Source: JAEYFP01 sp964566545 (GTDB lineage: Bacteria > Bacillota > Clostridia > Lachnospirales > Lachnospiraceae). Taken from it: a stretch of DNA of 53,846 nucleotides. The notes below the pieces were generated by a model, which was given only the letters and a program-made list of their open reading frames with translations, was not told the origin of the DNA and did no database searches. The position numbers were made by a program, and so were the translations under genes. This document shows, in pieces, positions 24,214 through 32,337 of the stretch (position 1 is its first letter; the number at the start of each line of letters is the position of its first letter). The DNA is taken from positions 1 through 53,846 of the forward strand of contig CAZMIX010000011.1 in the NCBI GenBank assembly GCA_964566545.1, written 5' to 3'.

Positions 24214-25482
24214 TCAGTCCTTAGACGGCACCGTAATATAGCCTGCGATTGCGCTTGCCGCCGCCACTGCCGGGCTTGCCAGATATACTTCCGATTCCAC
24301 ATGTCCCATTCTGCCGACAAAGTTCCGGTTTGTCGTGGAAATACAGCGCTCACCGGCCGCCAAAATGCCCATGTAACCGCCAAGGCATGGCCCGCACGTC
24401 GGCGTCGATACAACAGCACCCGCTTCAATAAAGATTTTCAAAAGACCTTCTTCCATTGCCTGCAAATAAATTGCCTGTGTCGCCGGAATGACAATGCAGC
24501 GAACACCCTTTGCAACTTTTTTGCCTTTAAGAATCTGAGCCGCGATCCTCAAATCATCCAGTCTGCCGTTTGTACAGGAGCCGATGACAGACTGATCAAT
24601 TTTTACCGGCTCTTTCATTTCATCGATGGTCTTCGTATTTTCCGGAAGATGCGGGAATGCGACGGTGGATTTCAGCGTTGACAAATCAATCGTATATTCC
24701 TCGTCATAAACCGCATTCTCATCTGCCTCATAAATTTGGTAAGGACGACTGCCATGCTCCTTCATATAAGCTTCCGTCAGCGCGTCCACAGGGAAAATTC
24801 CGTTCTTTCCGCCCGCCTCAATCGCCATGTTTGCGATCGTAAAGCGGTCATCCATCGTCAGATTGGCAATTCCCTCTCCGACAAATTCCATCGATTTATA
24901 TAAGGCTCCGTCCACACCGATCATGCCGATGATATGCAGAATAACATCCTTTCCGCTCACCCATTCGGAAGGTTCTCCGATGATATTAAATTTAATCGCT
25001 CCGGGCACTTTGAACCATGCTTTTCCCGTTGCCATGCCTGCTGCCATATCCGTGCTGCCCACGCCTGTTGAAAATGCGCCGAGCGCCCCGTAGGTACATG
25101 TATGGGAATCCGCGCCGATAATCGCGTCACCTGCGACCGTCAGCCCTTTTTCCGGAAGAAGTGCATGCTCAATACCCATTTCTCCGACATCAAAATAGTT
25201 GCTGATTTCGTGCCTGCATGCGAATTCCCTCACGCACTTGCAGTTTTCCGCAGATTTAATGTCCTTATTCGGGATAAAATGATCCATTACCAATGCAATC
25301 TTGTCCTTGTGGAATACACCGCTGTTATGCATCTTCTCCATTTCACGAATGGCAACCGGTGTTGTAATATCGTTTCCAAGTACGAGATCCAAATCCGCCT
25401 CGATAAGCTGTCCGGCTTCCACGTACGGTAAGCTTGCATGTACGGCTAAAATCTTCTGTGTCATTGTCATACCCTTTTGCAT
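24214..25482 (-). CDS. leuC: 3-isopropylmalate dehydratase large subunit
   Basis: A 422-residue aconitase-family subunit holding the [4Fe-4S] cluster: IGSCTNGRLDDLR supplies one cysteine and TCGPCLGGYMG the other two. ADSHTCTYGALGAFSTGVGSTD is the substrate-binding loop region. I chose ATG 25482 since AGGAGG is eight bases upstream; the GTG at 25488 is too close to that site. Divergent from a LysR gene, which probably regulates it. Homoaconitase is a less likely alternative because LeuD has the IPM-type swivel and no lysine pathway genes are near. Confidence 0.93.
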   Translation of the reverse strand: MQKGMTMTQKILAVHASLPYVEAGQLIEADLDLVLGNDITTPVAIREMEKMHNSGVFHKDKIALVMDHFIPNKDIKSAENCKCVREFACRHEISNYFDVGEMGIEHALLPEKGLTVAGDAIIGADSHTCTYGALGAFSTGVGSTDMAAGMATGKAWFKVPGAIKFNIIGEPSEWVSGKDVILHIIGMIGVDGALYKSMEFVGEGIANLTMDDRFTIANMAIEAGGKNGIFPVDALTEAYMKEHGSRPYQIYEADENAVYDEEYTIDLSTLKSTVAFPHLPENTKTIDEMKEPVKIDQSVIGSCTNGRLDDLRIAAQILKGKKVAKGVRCIVIPATQAIYLQAMEEGLLKIFIEAGAVVSTPTCGPCLGGYMGILAAGERCISTTNRNFVGRMGHVESEVYLASPAVAAASAIAGYITVPSKD

Positions 25483-25534
25483 GTCCACATCCTCCTATTA
25501 TTTCTAATCAATTCTTTACTTCCTGACGCTCTTC

Positions 25535-25563
25535 AGTATAACATCTTTCCAACTATAAATAAA
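25535..25563 (-). promoter_or_regulatory. Possible leuCD promoter
   Basis: TATACT at 25535-25540 on the minus strand, with only TTTATT at the -35 position (25558-25563). A poor -35 is common at promoters that need a LysR-type activator. Confidence 0.45.
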
Positions 25564-25574
25564 ATATATATTTT
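25561..25574. promoter_or_regulatory. AT-rich palindrome between leuC and lysR, possible operator
   Basis: AAAATATATATTTT is a perfect 14-bp palindrome between the two divergent promoters, next to the leuCD -35 region. A second imperfect dyad (CATAA...TTATG, 25585-25601) overlaps the LysR gene promoter spacer. Either could bind the LysR product. Confidence 0.4.
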
Positions 25575-25579
25575 TCATG

Positions 25580-25608
25580 TTTACCATAACTTCTTATTAT
25601 GTTATAAT
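25580..25608 (+). promoter_or_regulatory. Promoter of the LysR gene
   Basis: TTTACC (25580-25585), a 17-bp spacer and TATAAT (25603-25608). The spacer contains the dyad CATAA-N7-TTATG, a plausible autoregulation site. Confidence 0.65.
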
Positions 25609-25678
25609 ACGGTACGGGCAGGAAAGAATATAGGTGTCTGCAATCGAATGAAACTTTACAAAGAAAGAGGAAACAACT

Positions 25679-26581
25679 ATGGAAAACAGTCTTTCCCTAT
25701 ACAAAATTTTCTACGTGACCGCAGATACTGGAAATATCTCTGCGGCAGCTAAAAAGCTGTTTATTAGTCAGCCCGCTGTCAGCAAGGCAATCGCCAAGCT
25801 GGAACAAAACATGGATGTCACGCTTTTTATCCGGAGCTCTAAGGGTGTCTCACTGACCTATGAAGGAAAGCTGCTTTTCGAGGATGTGAAGTCCGCTTTT
25901 GAGTCGATCGCTTCCGGGGAAGCAAAGCTAAGACACATTGTGGAATTCGGCGGCGGGCATATCAAGTTCGGCGTCAGCACAACGCTCTGCAAATATGTGC
26001 TGCTTCCCTATCTGAAAGATTTTATGAAGCAGAATCCTCACATTCAGATATCTGTCGAATGCCAATCCACCTACCAGACGCTCGAACTGCTGGAAGCAGG
26101 GAAAATAGACATCGGGCTGGTCGGCAGACCCGACTCCTTAAGACCGCAGAACACCTCCCTGCACTATGCGCCGGTCATGGAAATTAAAGATATTTTTGTG
26201 GCAACAAAGGGTTATATTCAGTCACAGCCTGCGGATGATATTCTCCGCCATTCAACACTGTTAATGCTGAATAAAGAAAATATGACACGTCAGTATATTG
26301 ACTATTATTTATACGAAAATCAAATTGAGCCATATAATCTTATAGAAACAACTTCCATGGATCTGCTTATTGAATTTGCAAAAATTGGTCTTGGCACGGC
26401 CTGTGTTATTAAAGAATTTGTTAAAAAGGAGCTGGAATCCAACATGCTTGTGGAGATCCCTTTAAAGGCGCCGATTCCTAAACGTTCTCTAAGCTTTGTC
26501 TATCCCAGCGGTACGCTGCCATCCGGAGCGACAAAAAAATTTGTGAAATTTATGGAATCCGCAAATCCCGATATTTTTTAA
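25679..26581 (+). CDS. LysR family transcriptional regulator
   Basis: A 300-residue LysR-type regulator. The N-terminal winged helix-turn-helix reads YKIFYVTADTGNISAAAKKL, then FISQPAVSKAIAKLE; the rest is a periplasmic-binding-like effector domain with IDIGLVGRPDS and GLGTACVIKEFV. AGAGGAAA precedes the ATG. It is divergent from leuCD with a 196-base shared region, the classical arrangement for a LysR protein controlling the neighbouring operon, so leuCD is the likely target; the co-inducer may be an isopropylmalate, by analogy with other leu regulators. It ends at a terminator shared with the secreted-protein gene. Confidence 0.92.
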   Translation: MENSLSLYKIFYVTADTGNISAAAKKLFISQPAVSKAIAKLEQNMDVTLFIRSSKGVSLTYEGKLLFEDVKSAFESIASGEAKLRHIVEFGGGHIKFGVSTTLCKYVLLPYLKDFMKQNPHIQISVECQSTYQTLELLEAGKIDIGLVGRPDSLRPQNTSLHYAPVMEIKDIFVATKGYIQSQPADDILRHSTLLMLNKENMTRQYIDYYLYENQIEPYNLIETTSMDLLIEFAKIGLGTACVIKEFVKKELESNMLVEIPLKAPIPKRSLSFVYPSGTLPSGATKKFVKFMESANPDIF

Positions 26582-26604
26582 ATTCTTTGGAGTTTCTATA
26601 TAAT

Positions 26605-26643
26605 AAAAATCGGGAATCCTTATCCATTGGCTTCCCGATTTTT
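26605..26643. terminator. Bidirectional terminator
   Basis: AAAAATCGGGAA (26605-26616) pairs with TTCCCGATTTTT (26632-26643) with a 15-nt loop. It ends both the LysR gene (plus) and the secreted-protein gene (minus). Confidence 0.9.
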
Positions 26644-26678
26644 ATTATATTTATATTATGCAAATCAAAAGCGACCGG

Positions 26679-27329
26679 TCAGTGTACCAGCGTTGCTTTC
26701 ATATTGGCTACGATTGCGGCCTTCTCATTTGCAATCACAAGCTTCGCCGCGGCATCTGCCTCCAGTGCCGGAAGAGAAGCTGTCAGCGAATCCATCTGTC
26801 CCTGCAAGGAAGGGCTGACCGAGATCTGTGATGCCCTAGACGCGATACCCTGCTTCGTAGCGGCTACAACAGCAGCTGCATAATCCGCAACCTGCTTTGC
26901 GTAAGTTGCTTCGTGCTTTGCATTCGCGATTTTTACCTGATTGCCCCACTTTACGACGTTTGCCTCATATTCGTCCTCTGTAGCAAGACGCTTTGTCGCA
27001 TTGTCAATAAATGCCTGCGCATTGTTCACTTTATCCACCGCCGCATGGACAAGATTAGCTGCCGTTGACGCATTGTCATAAGCCTGCTGTAATTCAAGCT
27101 GGGAAGCCCCTGACGCTTTTACCGCTGTAACTGCCTGATTGGCAGCCGCCTGATTGGCCAGCGCCGCTAACAGCTCTGCATCCGCAGCACTCTTCTGTGC
27201 CCTCGCGCTGTTGATAATGTCGATCGTGCAGGGATATGCATAAGCCTTCTCCGGTACCGCCACAAACAACACTACCCCAAAACACACTCCGGTCACTGCC
27301 ATCAGCAGCTTCTTCATTACTTTTTTCAT
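26679..27329 (-). CDS. Secreted alanine-rich helical protein, function unknown
   Basis: A 216-residue protein with a clear signal peptide (MKKVMKKLLMAVTG..., hydrophobic core, likely cleavage after AYA at residues 31-33). The mature part is very rich in Ala, with many Gln, Asn and Val, short repeating helical patterns (for example ELLAALANQAAANQAVTA) and a single cysteine (in YPCTID). No wall-anchor motif, lipobox or membrane helix follows the signal. It probably forms an extended, partly coiled-coil helical structure outside the cell. I do not recognise a family. It is a single-gene unit with its own promoter (27400-27427), ribosome site AAAGGGGAT and terminator, which argues that it is real and substantially expressed. 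Confidence 0.75.
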   Translation of the reverse strand: MKKVMKKLLMAVTGVCFGVVLFVAVPEKAYAYPCTIDIINSARAQKSAADAELLAALANQAAANQAVTAVKASGASQLELQQAYDNASTAANLVHAAVDKVNNAQAFIDNATKRLATEDEYEANVVKWGNQVKIANAKHEATYAKQVADYAAAVVAATKQGIASRASQISVSPSLQGQMDSLTASLPALEADAAAKLVIANEKAAIVANMKATLVH

Positions 27330-27399
27330 TCTTGATCCCCTTTCGGTTAGTTATTGGCATTGCCCTGAATATCAATTCATCTAGCTCTGCCCTATACAA

Positions 27400-27427
27400 A
27401 TTATACCATAATGTGGTTATTTGTCAT
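27400..27427 (-). promoter_or_regulatory. Promoter of the secreted-protein gene
   Basis: ATGACA (27422-27427) and TATAAT (27400-27405) on the minus strand with a 16-bp spacer, about 70 bases upstream of the ATG at 27329. Confidence 0.7.
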
Positions 27428-27443
27428 TAAATTTGTTTTATTT

Positions 27444-28868
27444 TTATTGCAGCTCTCCAAGATAGTAGAAACCCCTGCATTCTTTAAGCTTGACTTTGGC
27501 GAGCGTCCCAATCAAAGCATGGTCTGCGGGAAAATGCACGAGGAGGTTGTTACTGAGTCGTCCGGTCAGCAGCGTTTCGTCCTGCTCGTTGACCTCCTCC
27601 ACAAGCACTTCTTCGATATTCCCTTCAAATTGAGAGGCCATTTGTCTGGAAACCTGCTGTACGGCATCAAGCACGCGGTCAAATTGCTTTTTTATTTCTT
27701 CTTTTGACACCTGATTTTCCATGGCAGCGGCAGGTGTTCCCGTGCGCTTTGAATAGATAAAGGTGAACGCGCCGTCAAAGCGAACCTGTTCGATTACGTC
27801 AAGCGTCTCGTCTATATCCTCCTTTGTCTCTCCCGGAAAGCCGACAATAATATCCGTCGTGATCGCGATATCCGGGATTTCCCTGCGGATTCGCAAAGCC
27901 AGCTCAATAAACTGCTCCTTCGTGTACCGGCGATTCATTGCCGAAAGTATTTTTGTACTGCCCGATTGCAGCGGCAGATGCAGATGTCTGCATATTTTAC
28001 CGGATTTTTTCATTACTGCGATCAGCTCGTCTGACAAATCCTTCGGATGAGAGGTCATGAACCGGATCCGTTCAATGCCGTCGATGCCCTCTATTTCTGT
28101 AAGCAGCTCTGCAAAGCTGATCGGCTCCTTTAAATCCTTGCCATAAGAATTGACGTTTTGTCCAAGTAGCATGATTTCCTTCACGCCGTCTTCTGCAAGC
28201 CTTTCTATTTCCCGCACGATGTCCCTTGCACTCCTGCTCCGTTCCCTTCCGCGCACATATGGCACAATACAGTAGCTGCAAAAGTTGTTGCATCCAAACA
28301 TAATATTGATGCCGGATTTAAACGGATATTTTCGGTCGCTCGGAATATTCTCCACAATTGTATTCGTATCCTTCCAAATATCGATAACCATGTCGCCACT
28401 TTCAAACCTTGTGCATAAAAGCTCCGCAAGCTTATAAATATTATGTGTGCCAAATATCAAATCGACAAACCGGTAGCTTTTTTTTATTTTCTCAATAACT
28501 GCCGGTTCCTGCATCATACAGCCGCACAAAGCGATCATCCTGTGCGGATTTCTCTGTTTCCTGCCTTTTAAAACACCAAGCCTTCCATAGACACGCTGAT
28601 TGGCGTTATCTCTGACCGTGCAGGTATTAAATAGGACAAAATCCGCCTGTTCCTCATCGTCATCCTCCAAATAACCGATCTTCTTTAAAATACCCGCCAG
28701 TTTTTCAGAGTCTCGCGCATTCATCTGACACCCGAACGTCGTTACATGAAAAGTCAGCTTCCTTTGCAGCCGCTCCTCCTGTACCTTCAAATAGGCACCG
28801 GCCTTTTCCATAAAATAATATTGGCGCTCAGGCTCCTTATCCGGCGCCGTTCTTTCTTCAAAATCCAT
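27444..28868 (-). CDS. miaB: tRNA-2-methylthio-N6-dimethylallyladenosine synthase MiaB
   Basis: A 474-residue radical-SAM methylthiotransferase. The N-terminal UPF0004 domain starts with TFGCQMNARDSEKLAG, the radical-SAM motif is CNNFCSYCIVPYVRGRERSR, and a TRAM domain closes the protein (VLVEEVNEQDETLLTGR). It adds a methylthio group to i6A37 in tRNA. The N-terminal extension of about 40 residues is common in clostridial MiaB. Its ATG immediately follows the stop of the 5-FCL gene. Confidence 0.95.
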   Translation of the reverse strand: MDFEERTAPDKEPERQYYFMEKAGAYLKVQEERLQRKLTFHVTTFGCQMNARDSEKLAGILKKIGYLEDDDEEQADFVLFNTCTVRDNANQRVYGRLGVLKGRKQRNPHRMIALCGCMMQEPAVIEKIKKSYRFVDLIFGTHNIYKLAELLCTRFESGDMVIDIWKDTNTIVENIPSDRKYPFKSGINIMFGCNNFCSYCIVPYVRGRERSRSARDIVREIERLAEDGVKEIMLLGQNVNSYGKDLKEPISFAELLTEIEGIDGIERIRFMTSHPKDLSDELIAVMKKSGKICRHLHLPLQSGSTKILSAMNRRYTKEQFIELALRIRREIPDIAITTDIIVGFPGETKEDIDETLDVIEQVRFDGAFTFIYSKRTGTPAAAMENQVSKEEIKKQFDRVLDAVQQVSRQMASQFEGNIEEVLVEEVNEQDETLLTGRLSNNLLVHFPADHALIGTLAKVKLKECRGFYYLGELQ

Positions 28869-29456
28869 TTAGTAAATCCTTTCTTCCGTAAGCAGCCGAT
28901 CAGGCCGGTAGTCGTAGGGCGATGCCGAGATTGATTCAACAACCTGACACGCATAAGCTACGGCGATCGTCCTGATCCCCGGACGTTGTTTCAGATAGCG
29001 GTCATAAAAACCCATTCCATAGCCGATGCGGGTGCGTTCTTTATCAAAAGCAACACCGGGCATCAGCATCAGATCGGGCGGTTCCTCAATCTTATGTACA
29101 TCCTCACTCATCACATTTGGCTCAGGGATTCCTTTATAGCCGACAATTAACCGAGAATTTTCCATAATCTCATAAAACTCCATACGTGGCTCCCCTTCAA
29201 AAAGAAACGCCCTTGGCAGGGCAATCCGCTTTCCTTCTGAAAAAGCTTCCCGCAGGAATGCCCTCGTCATGACCTCGCTTCCAAAGGATGCATAGAAAAA
29301 CAGCAGCTTGGAATTCTGATATTCCTCCTGCCGTTTGAGCATTTTCATGATTTGCTCACTTTTTTCCTGCCGTTCGGTTTCGCTCAGCCCATTTCGAATT
29401 TTTAAAATTTGACGCCGAATCTCTTTTTTATCGGACGACGTTTCGTTCTTATCCAT
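28869..29456 (-). CDS. 5-formyltetrahydrofolate cyclo-ligase
   Basis: A 195-residue enzyme that converts 5-formyl-THF to 5,10-methenyl-THF with ATP. Signatures are KKEIRRQILKIRN near the start, LFFYASFGSEVMT, and LMPGVAFDKERTRIGYGMGF followed by YDRYL, the nucleotide and folate-binding loop. It feeds the folate pool also served by fhs and folD at 45-48 kb. It follows the DUF896 gene with five bases between them and directly precedes miaB. Confidence 0.93.
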   Translation of the reverse strand: MDKNETSSDKKEIRRQILKIRNGLSETERQEKSEQIMKMLKRQEEYQNSKLLFFYASFGSEVMTRAFLREAFSEGKRIALPRAFLFEGEPRMEFYEIMENSRLIVGYKGIPEPNVMSEDVHKIEEPPDLMLMPGVAFDKERTRIGYGMGFYDRYLKQRPGIRTIAVAYACQVVESISASPYDYRPDRLLTEERIY

Positions 29457-29461
29457 GCACC

Positions 29462-29680
29462 TTATTCTCTCTTCCCGTACTTTTTACCGAGATTTGTAAT
29501 GCTGCCATTCGTTTCCTGAATATTGATTCCGTCAAGCTGGGAGCGCAGATTCCCTCTGACATTTGCCACATACTCCGCCCGCAGTGCTTTCTGCTCTTGC
29601 TTTTCTTCCTCTGTCAGCTCTTCTTTTTGAGATTTATGATATAATTCATTAATTCGTTTAATCTTTTTTTCTAAGCTCAT
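29462..29680 (-). CDS. DUF896 family protein (YnzC-like)
   Basis: A 72-residue helical protein with KKIKRINELYHKSQKEELT and EEKQEQKALRAEYVANVRGN, the DUF896 core, which folds as a helical hairpin. B. subtilis YnzC/YneF-like proteins are of uncertain function, with one family member linked to the SOS-regulated yneA locus. Tightly packed with the 5-FCL gene. Confidence 0.9.
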   Translation of the reverse strand: MSLEKKIKRINELYHKSQKEELTEEEKQEQKALRAEYVANVRGNLRSQLDGINIQETNGSITNLGKKYGKRE

Positions 29681-29732
29681 TCTCAGCCCTTTCCAAGTCT
29701 TATCTTCTCAATCATCCCTTTTTAAGGGAGTA

Positions 29733-30614
29733 TTACATATTCTCCACATAGTCCGCAATTTTAAAATTCTCATCGCGGTGGCCTACAAACAGCGTGCCGT
29801 ATTTGCGTCCTTCGATGATCTTATGAATAACGCTGACATCCTTCCCGTTTGCAATCACCATATCCGCACCGGAATTAACAGTTACGGTCGCCGCATGCAG
29901 CTTTGCACTCATGCCGCCTGTTCCGATGCTGCTTCCCGTCGTTTCTTTTCCCATCTGCATCAGGGAATCATCCAGCTTATCGACAATATCGATAAACCGT
30001 GCATTTTTATTTGCGTGCGGATCATCCGTATACAGTCCGTCAATATCCGATAGAAGAATCAAAAGATCCGCCCCGACGAGCGCCGCCACAACCGCTGAAA
30101 GAAAATCATTATCTCCGATCGTATCCTCCACCTCATGAACGGCAACCGTATCGTTTTCGTTGACGACCGGAATCACGCCCAGCTTCAGCAGTTCCGTAAA
30201 TGTATTGTGGGCATTATGCCTGTTAATCTTATCTACAATCGTATTTTTCGTCATGAGAATCTGAGCCGTGATATGGTTATATTCTGCAAAAAGCCGCTGA
30301 TAAATCATCATGAGACGCGCCTGACCAACCGCCGCGCATGCCTGCTTCAGCGGGATTTCCTTCTCATTCGGCATCACGTTCATCGTCCGTTTCCCGACAG
30401 CGATCGCACCGGAGGACACCAAAATAACGTCCTTCCCTTGATTTCTCAACTCGCATAGTTCTCTGACAAGACGCTCCATTTTTGTCAGGTTCAATTCTCC
30501 CGTAGACATATGGTGCAGGGAGGAGGAGCCAATTTTTACAACGATCCTCTTCCGATCCTTTAATGTCGCACGCACCGACTGCTCATACGTTTTGTTCTCT
30601 TCATTCTTTCCCAT
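29733..30614 (-). CDS. proB: Glutamate 5-kinase, short form
   Basis: A 293-residue amino acid kinase: RIVVKIGSSSLHH at the phosphate-binding start, VILVSSGAIAVGKR, VVNENDTVAVHEV, and SSIGTGGMSAKLHAA near the end. It phosphorylates glutamate, the first step of proline synthesis. I chose ATG 30614 (AGGAG seven bases upstream) over GTG 30641. The protein ends shortly after the kinase domain, so the C-terminal PUA domain of E. coli ProB (367 residues) is absent. proA, usually next to it, is not here. Confidence 0.93.
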   Translation of the reverse strand: MGKNEENKTYEQSVRATLKDRKRIVVKIGSSSLHHMSTGELNLTKMERLVRELCELRNQGKDVILVSSGAIAVGKRTMNVMPNEKEIPLKQACAAVGQARLMMIYQRLFAEYNHITAQILMTKNTIVDKINRHNAHNTFTELLKLGVIPVVNENDTVAVHEVEDTIGDNDFLSAVVAALVGADLLILLSDIDGLYTDDPHANKNARFIDIVDKLDDSLMQMGKETTGSSIGTGGMSAKLHAATVTVNSGADMVIANGKDVSVIHKIIEGRKYGTLFVGHRDENFKIADYVENM

Positions 30615-30648
30615 CTGTTTCTCCTCATGTTCCTTAAACACTGCCGGA

Positions 30649-32337
30649 TTAGTCCGGTAATTTCTGCCCGCTATATGCAGGACAATAGTTTTTTATTATT
30701 TTTTCCGCTATCTTCATACCATCCATCGCCGCAGAGGTGATGCCGCCTGCATAGCCGGCTCCTTCTCCGCACGGATAAAGTCCTTTGATCTCGCTCTCTC
30801 CGTCTTCATTACGCAAGATTCTTACCGGAGAAGACGTCCTGCTCTCAATACCGGACAAAAGCGTATCCTCGTTTGAAAAACCTTTCATAGTATAACCGAA
30901 TTTTTCAATAGATTCAATAAGCGCTTCATTGATTTCTTCACAAAATAAGGTTCTTAAATTCGCAAATTTCGTTTTCCCCTTTGCGCACGGCATCATTTTC
31001 CCAAATTCCGTACTGACACGGTTCTCTTTAAAATCACCATAGCGTTGAATCGGAATCTTCCCGTCGCCAAGCGCATAAGCCTTTTCCTCAAGCTGTCGCT
31101 GAAAACGCATTCCGGCAAGCGCGTCATTGGCACCAAAATCCAGTTCCCCCACAGAAACAATCAACGCACTGTTTGCATTTGCAGAATCCCGTCCGCTATA
31201 GCTCATACCGTTCACCGCAAGTCTTCCCTCTTCGGAGGAAGCATTAACAACATATCCGCCGGGACACATGCAGAACGAATAGACGCTTCTTGAATTTTCT
31301 GCCTGATTTGTAACCTTGTAATCGGCGGCGGATAAGCCCTCCACATATTCTTGTCCATATTGGTTTTGGTTGATTTGCTTTTGCGGATGCTCAATTCTAA
31401 GTCCTACCGCAAATTGCTTCTGCCGCATCGGAACAGCTATGTGATCCAGCATCTCAAATGTATCCCGCGCCGAATGTCCGATTGCAAGTATCATAATATC
31501 AGTATCCAATACAGAAATACCCTGTCCGATCACTCTGCCGTCCGACAAAATATAATCCTCACCGCTAAAGTTATCCACAATTGCCGATTTTATTGCCTTT
31601 TCCTTCTCGACCAAATTGGTCAATTTGCATGAGAATAGGAATTGACCCCCGTGGTCAATAATGTCGGTTCGAATGCTTTTTATAATTTTCGTTAATTCAT
31701 CCGTGCCGAGGTGCGGTTTCGCCATAAATGCACACTCTTTTTTCGCACCATGCTTTACAAATGTATCCAAAACATACTGATTTCGACCGTTCGGGTCTTT
31801 CACGAGCGTGTTTAGTTTACCGTCAGAAAACGTTCCCGCGCCTCCTTCTCCAAATTGTACGTTTGACTCCGGATTGACTGGATTTCCAGCCCAAAACTTG
31901 TCCACTGAATCCACACGTTTGTCCACATTTTCGCCTCTTTCCAGCACAATTGGACAGTATCCCTCAAGAGCCAACAAATAGGCGCAGAATAATCCTGCAG
32001 GACCGCTCCCGATCACGACGGGATTTTTAGTAAGAAACCGGCTGCCTTTGGAAGGAGTCACATAGGCGCACTCTTGCATCCGCGTCACATAATGATCCCG
32101 GTTCAGCTTCAGGATCCGATCTTCCTCTTTTTGTTCAAAGGAAACAGAAACGGCATAAACGTAAAACAACGACGGCTTCTTTCTGGCATCCAGCGACTGT
32201 TTTACGATCTGATAGGAAAATTCAGGAACCTTTATGTTTTTATAGATCGTTTTTAATTTCAAAATATGTATGATTTTTTTCTTTAGTTCCTGTTCCGTAT
32301 GGGAAATGGGCAGCTTCATCTGATTGATTTTTATCAT
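30649..32337 (-). CDS. FAD-dependent oxidoreductase, COG2509 family
   Basis: A 562-residue flavoprotein. An N-terminal domain of about 90 residues (MIKINQMKLPISHTEQELKK) precedes the FAD-binding motif VVIGSGPAGLFCAYLLALEG and a stretch FGEGGAGTFSDGKLNT, both typical of this family; the end YPCGEGAGYAGGITSAAMDG is the C-terminal FAD contact. The reaction is unknown. ATG 32337 overlaps the stop of the upstream flavoprotein gene as ATGA, so translation is coupled. Confidence 0.88.
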   Translation of the reverse strand: MIKINQMKLPISHTEQELKKKIIHILKLKTIYKNIKVPEFSYQIVKQSLDARKKPSLFYVYAVSVSFEQKEEDRILKLNRDHYVTRMQECAYVTPSKGSRFLTKNPVVIGSGPAGLFCAYLLALEGYCPIVLERGENVDKRVDSVDKFWAGNPVNPESNVQFGEGGAGTFSDGKLNTLVKDPNGRNQYVLDTFVKHGAKKECAFMAKPHLGTDELTKIIKSIRTDIIDHGGQFLFSCKLTNLVEKEKAIKSAIVDNFSGEDYILSDGRVIGQGISVLDTDIMILAIGHSARDTFEMLDHIAVPMRQKQFAVGLRIEHPQKQINQNQYGQEYVEGLSAADYKVTNQAENSRSVYSFCMCPGGYVVNASSEEGRLAVNGMSYSGRDSANANSALIVSVGELDFGANDALAGMRFQRQLEEKAYALGDGKIPIQRYGDFKENRVSTEFGKMMPCAKGKTKFANLRTLFCEEINEALIESIEKFGYTMKGFSNEDTLLSGIESRTSSPVRILRNEDGESEIKGLYPCGEGAGYAGGITSAAMDGMKIAEKIIKNYCPAYSGQKLPD

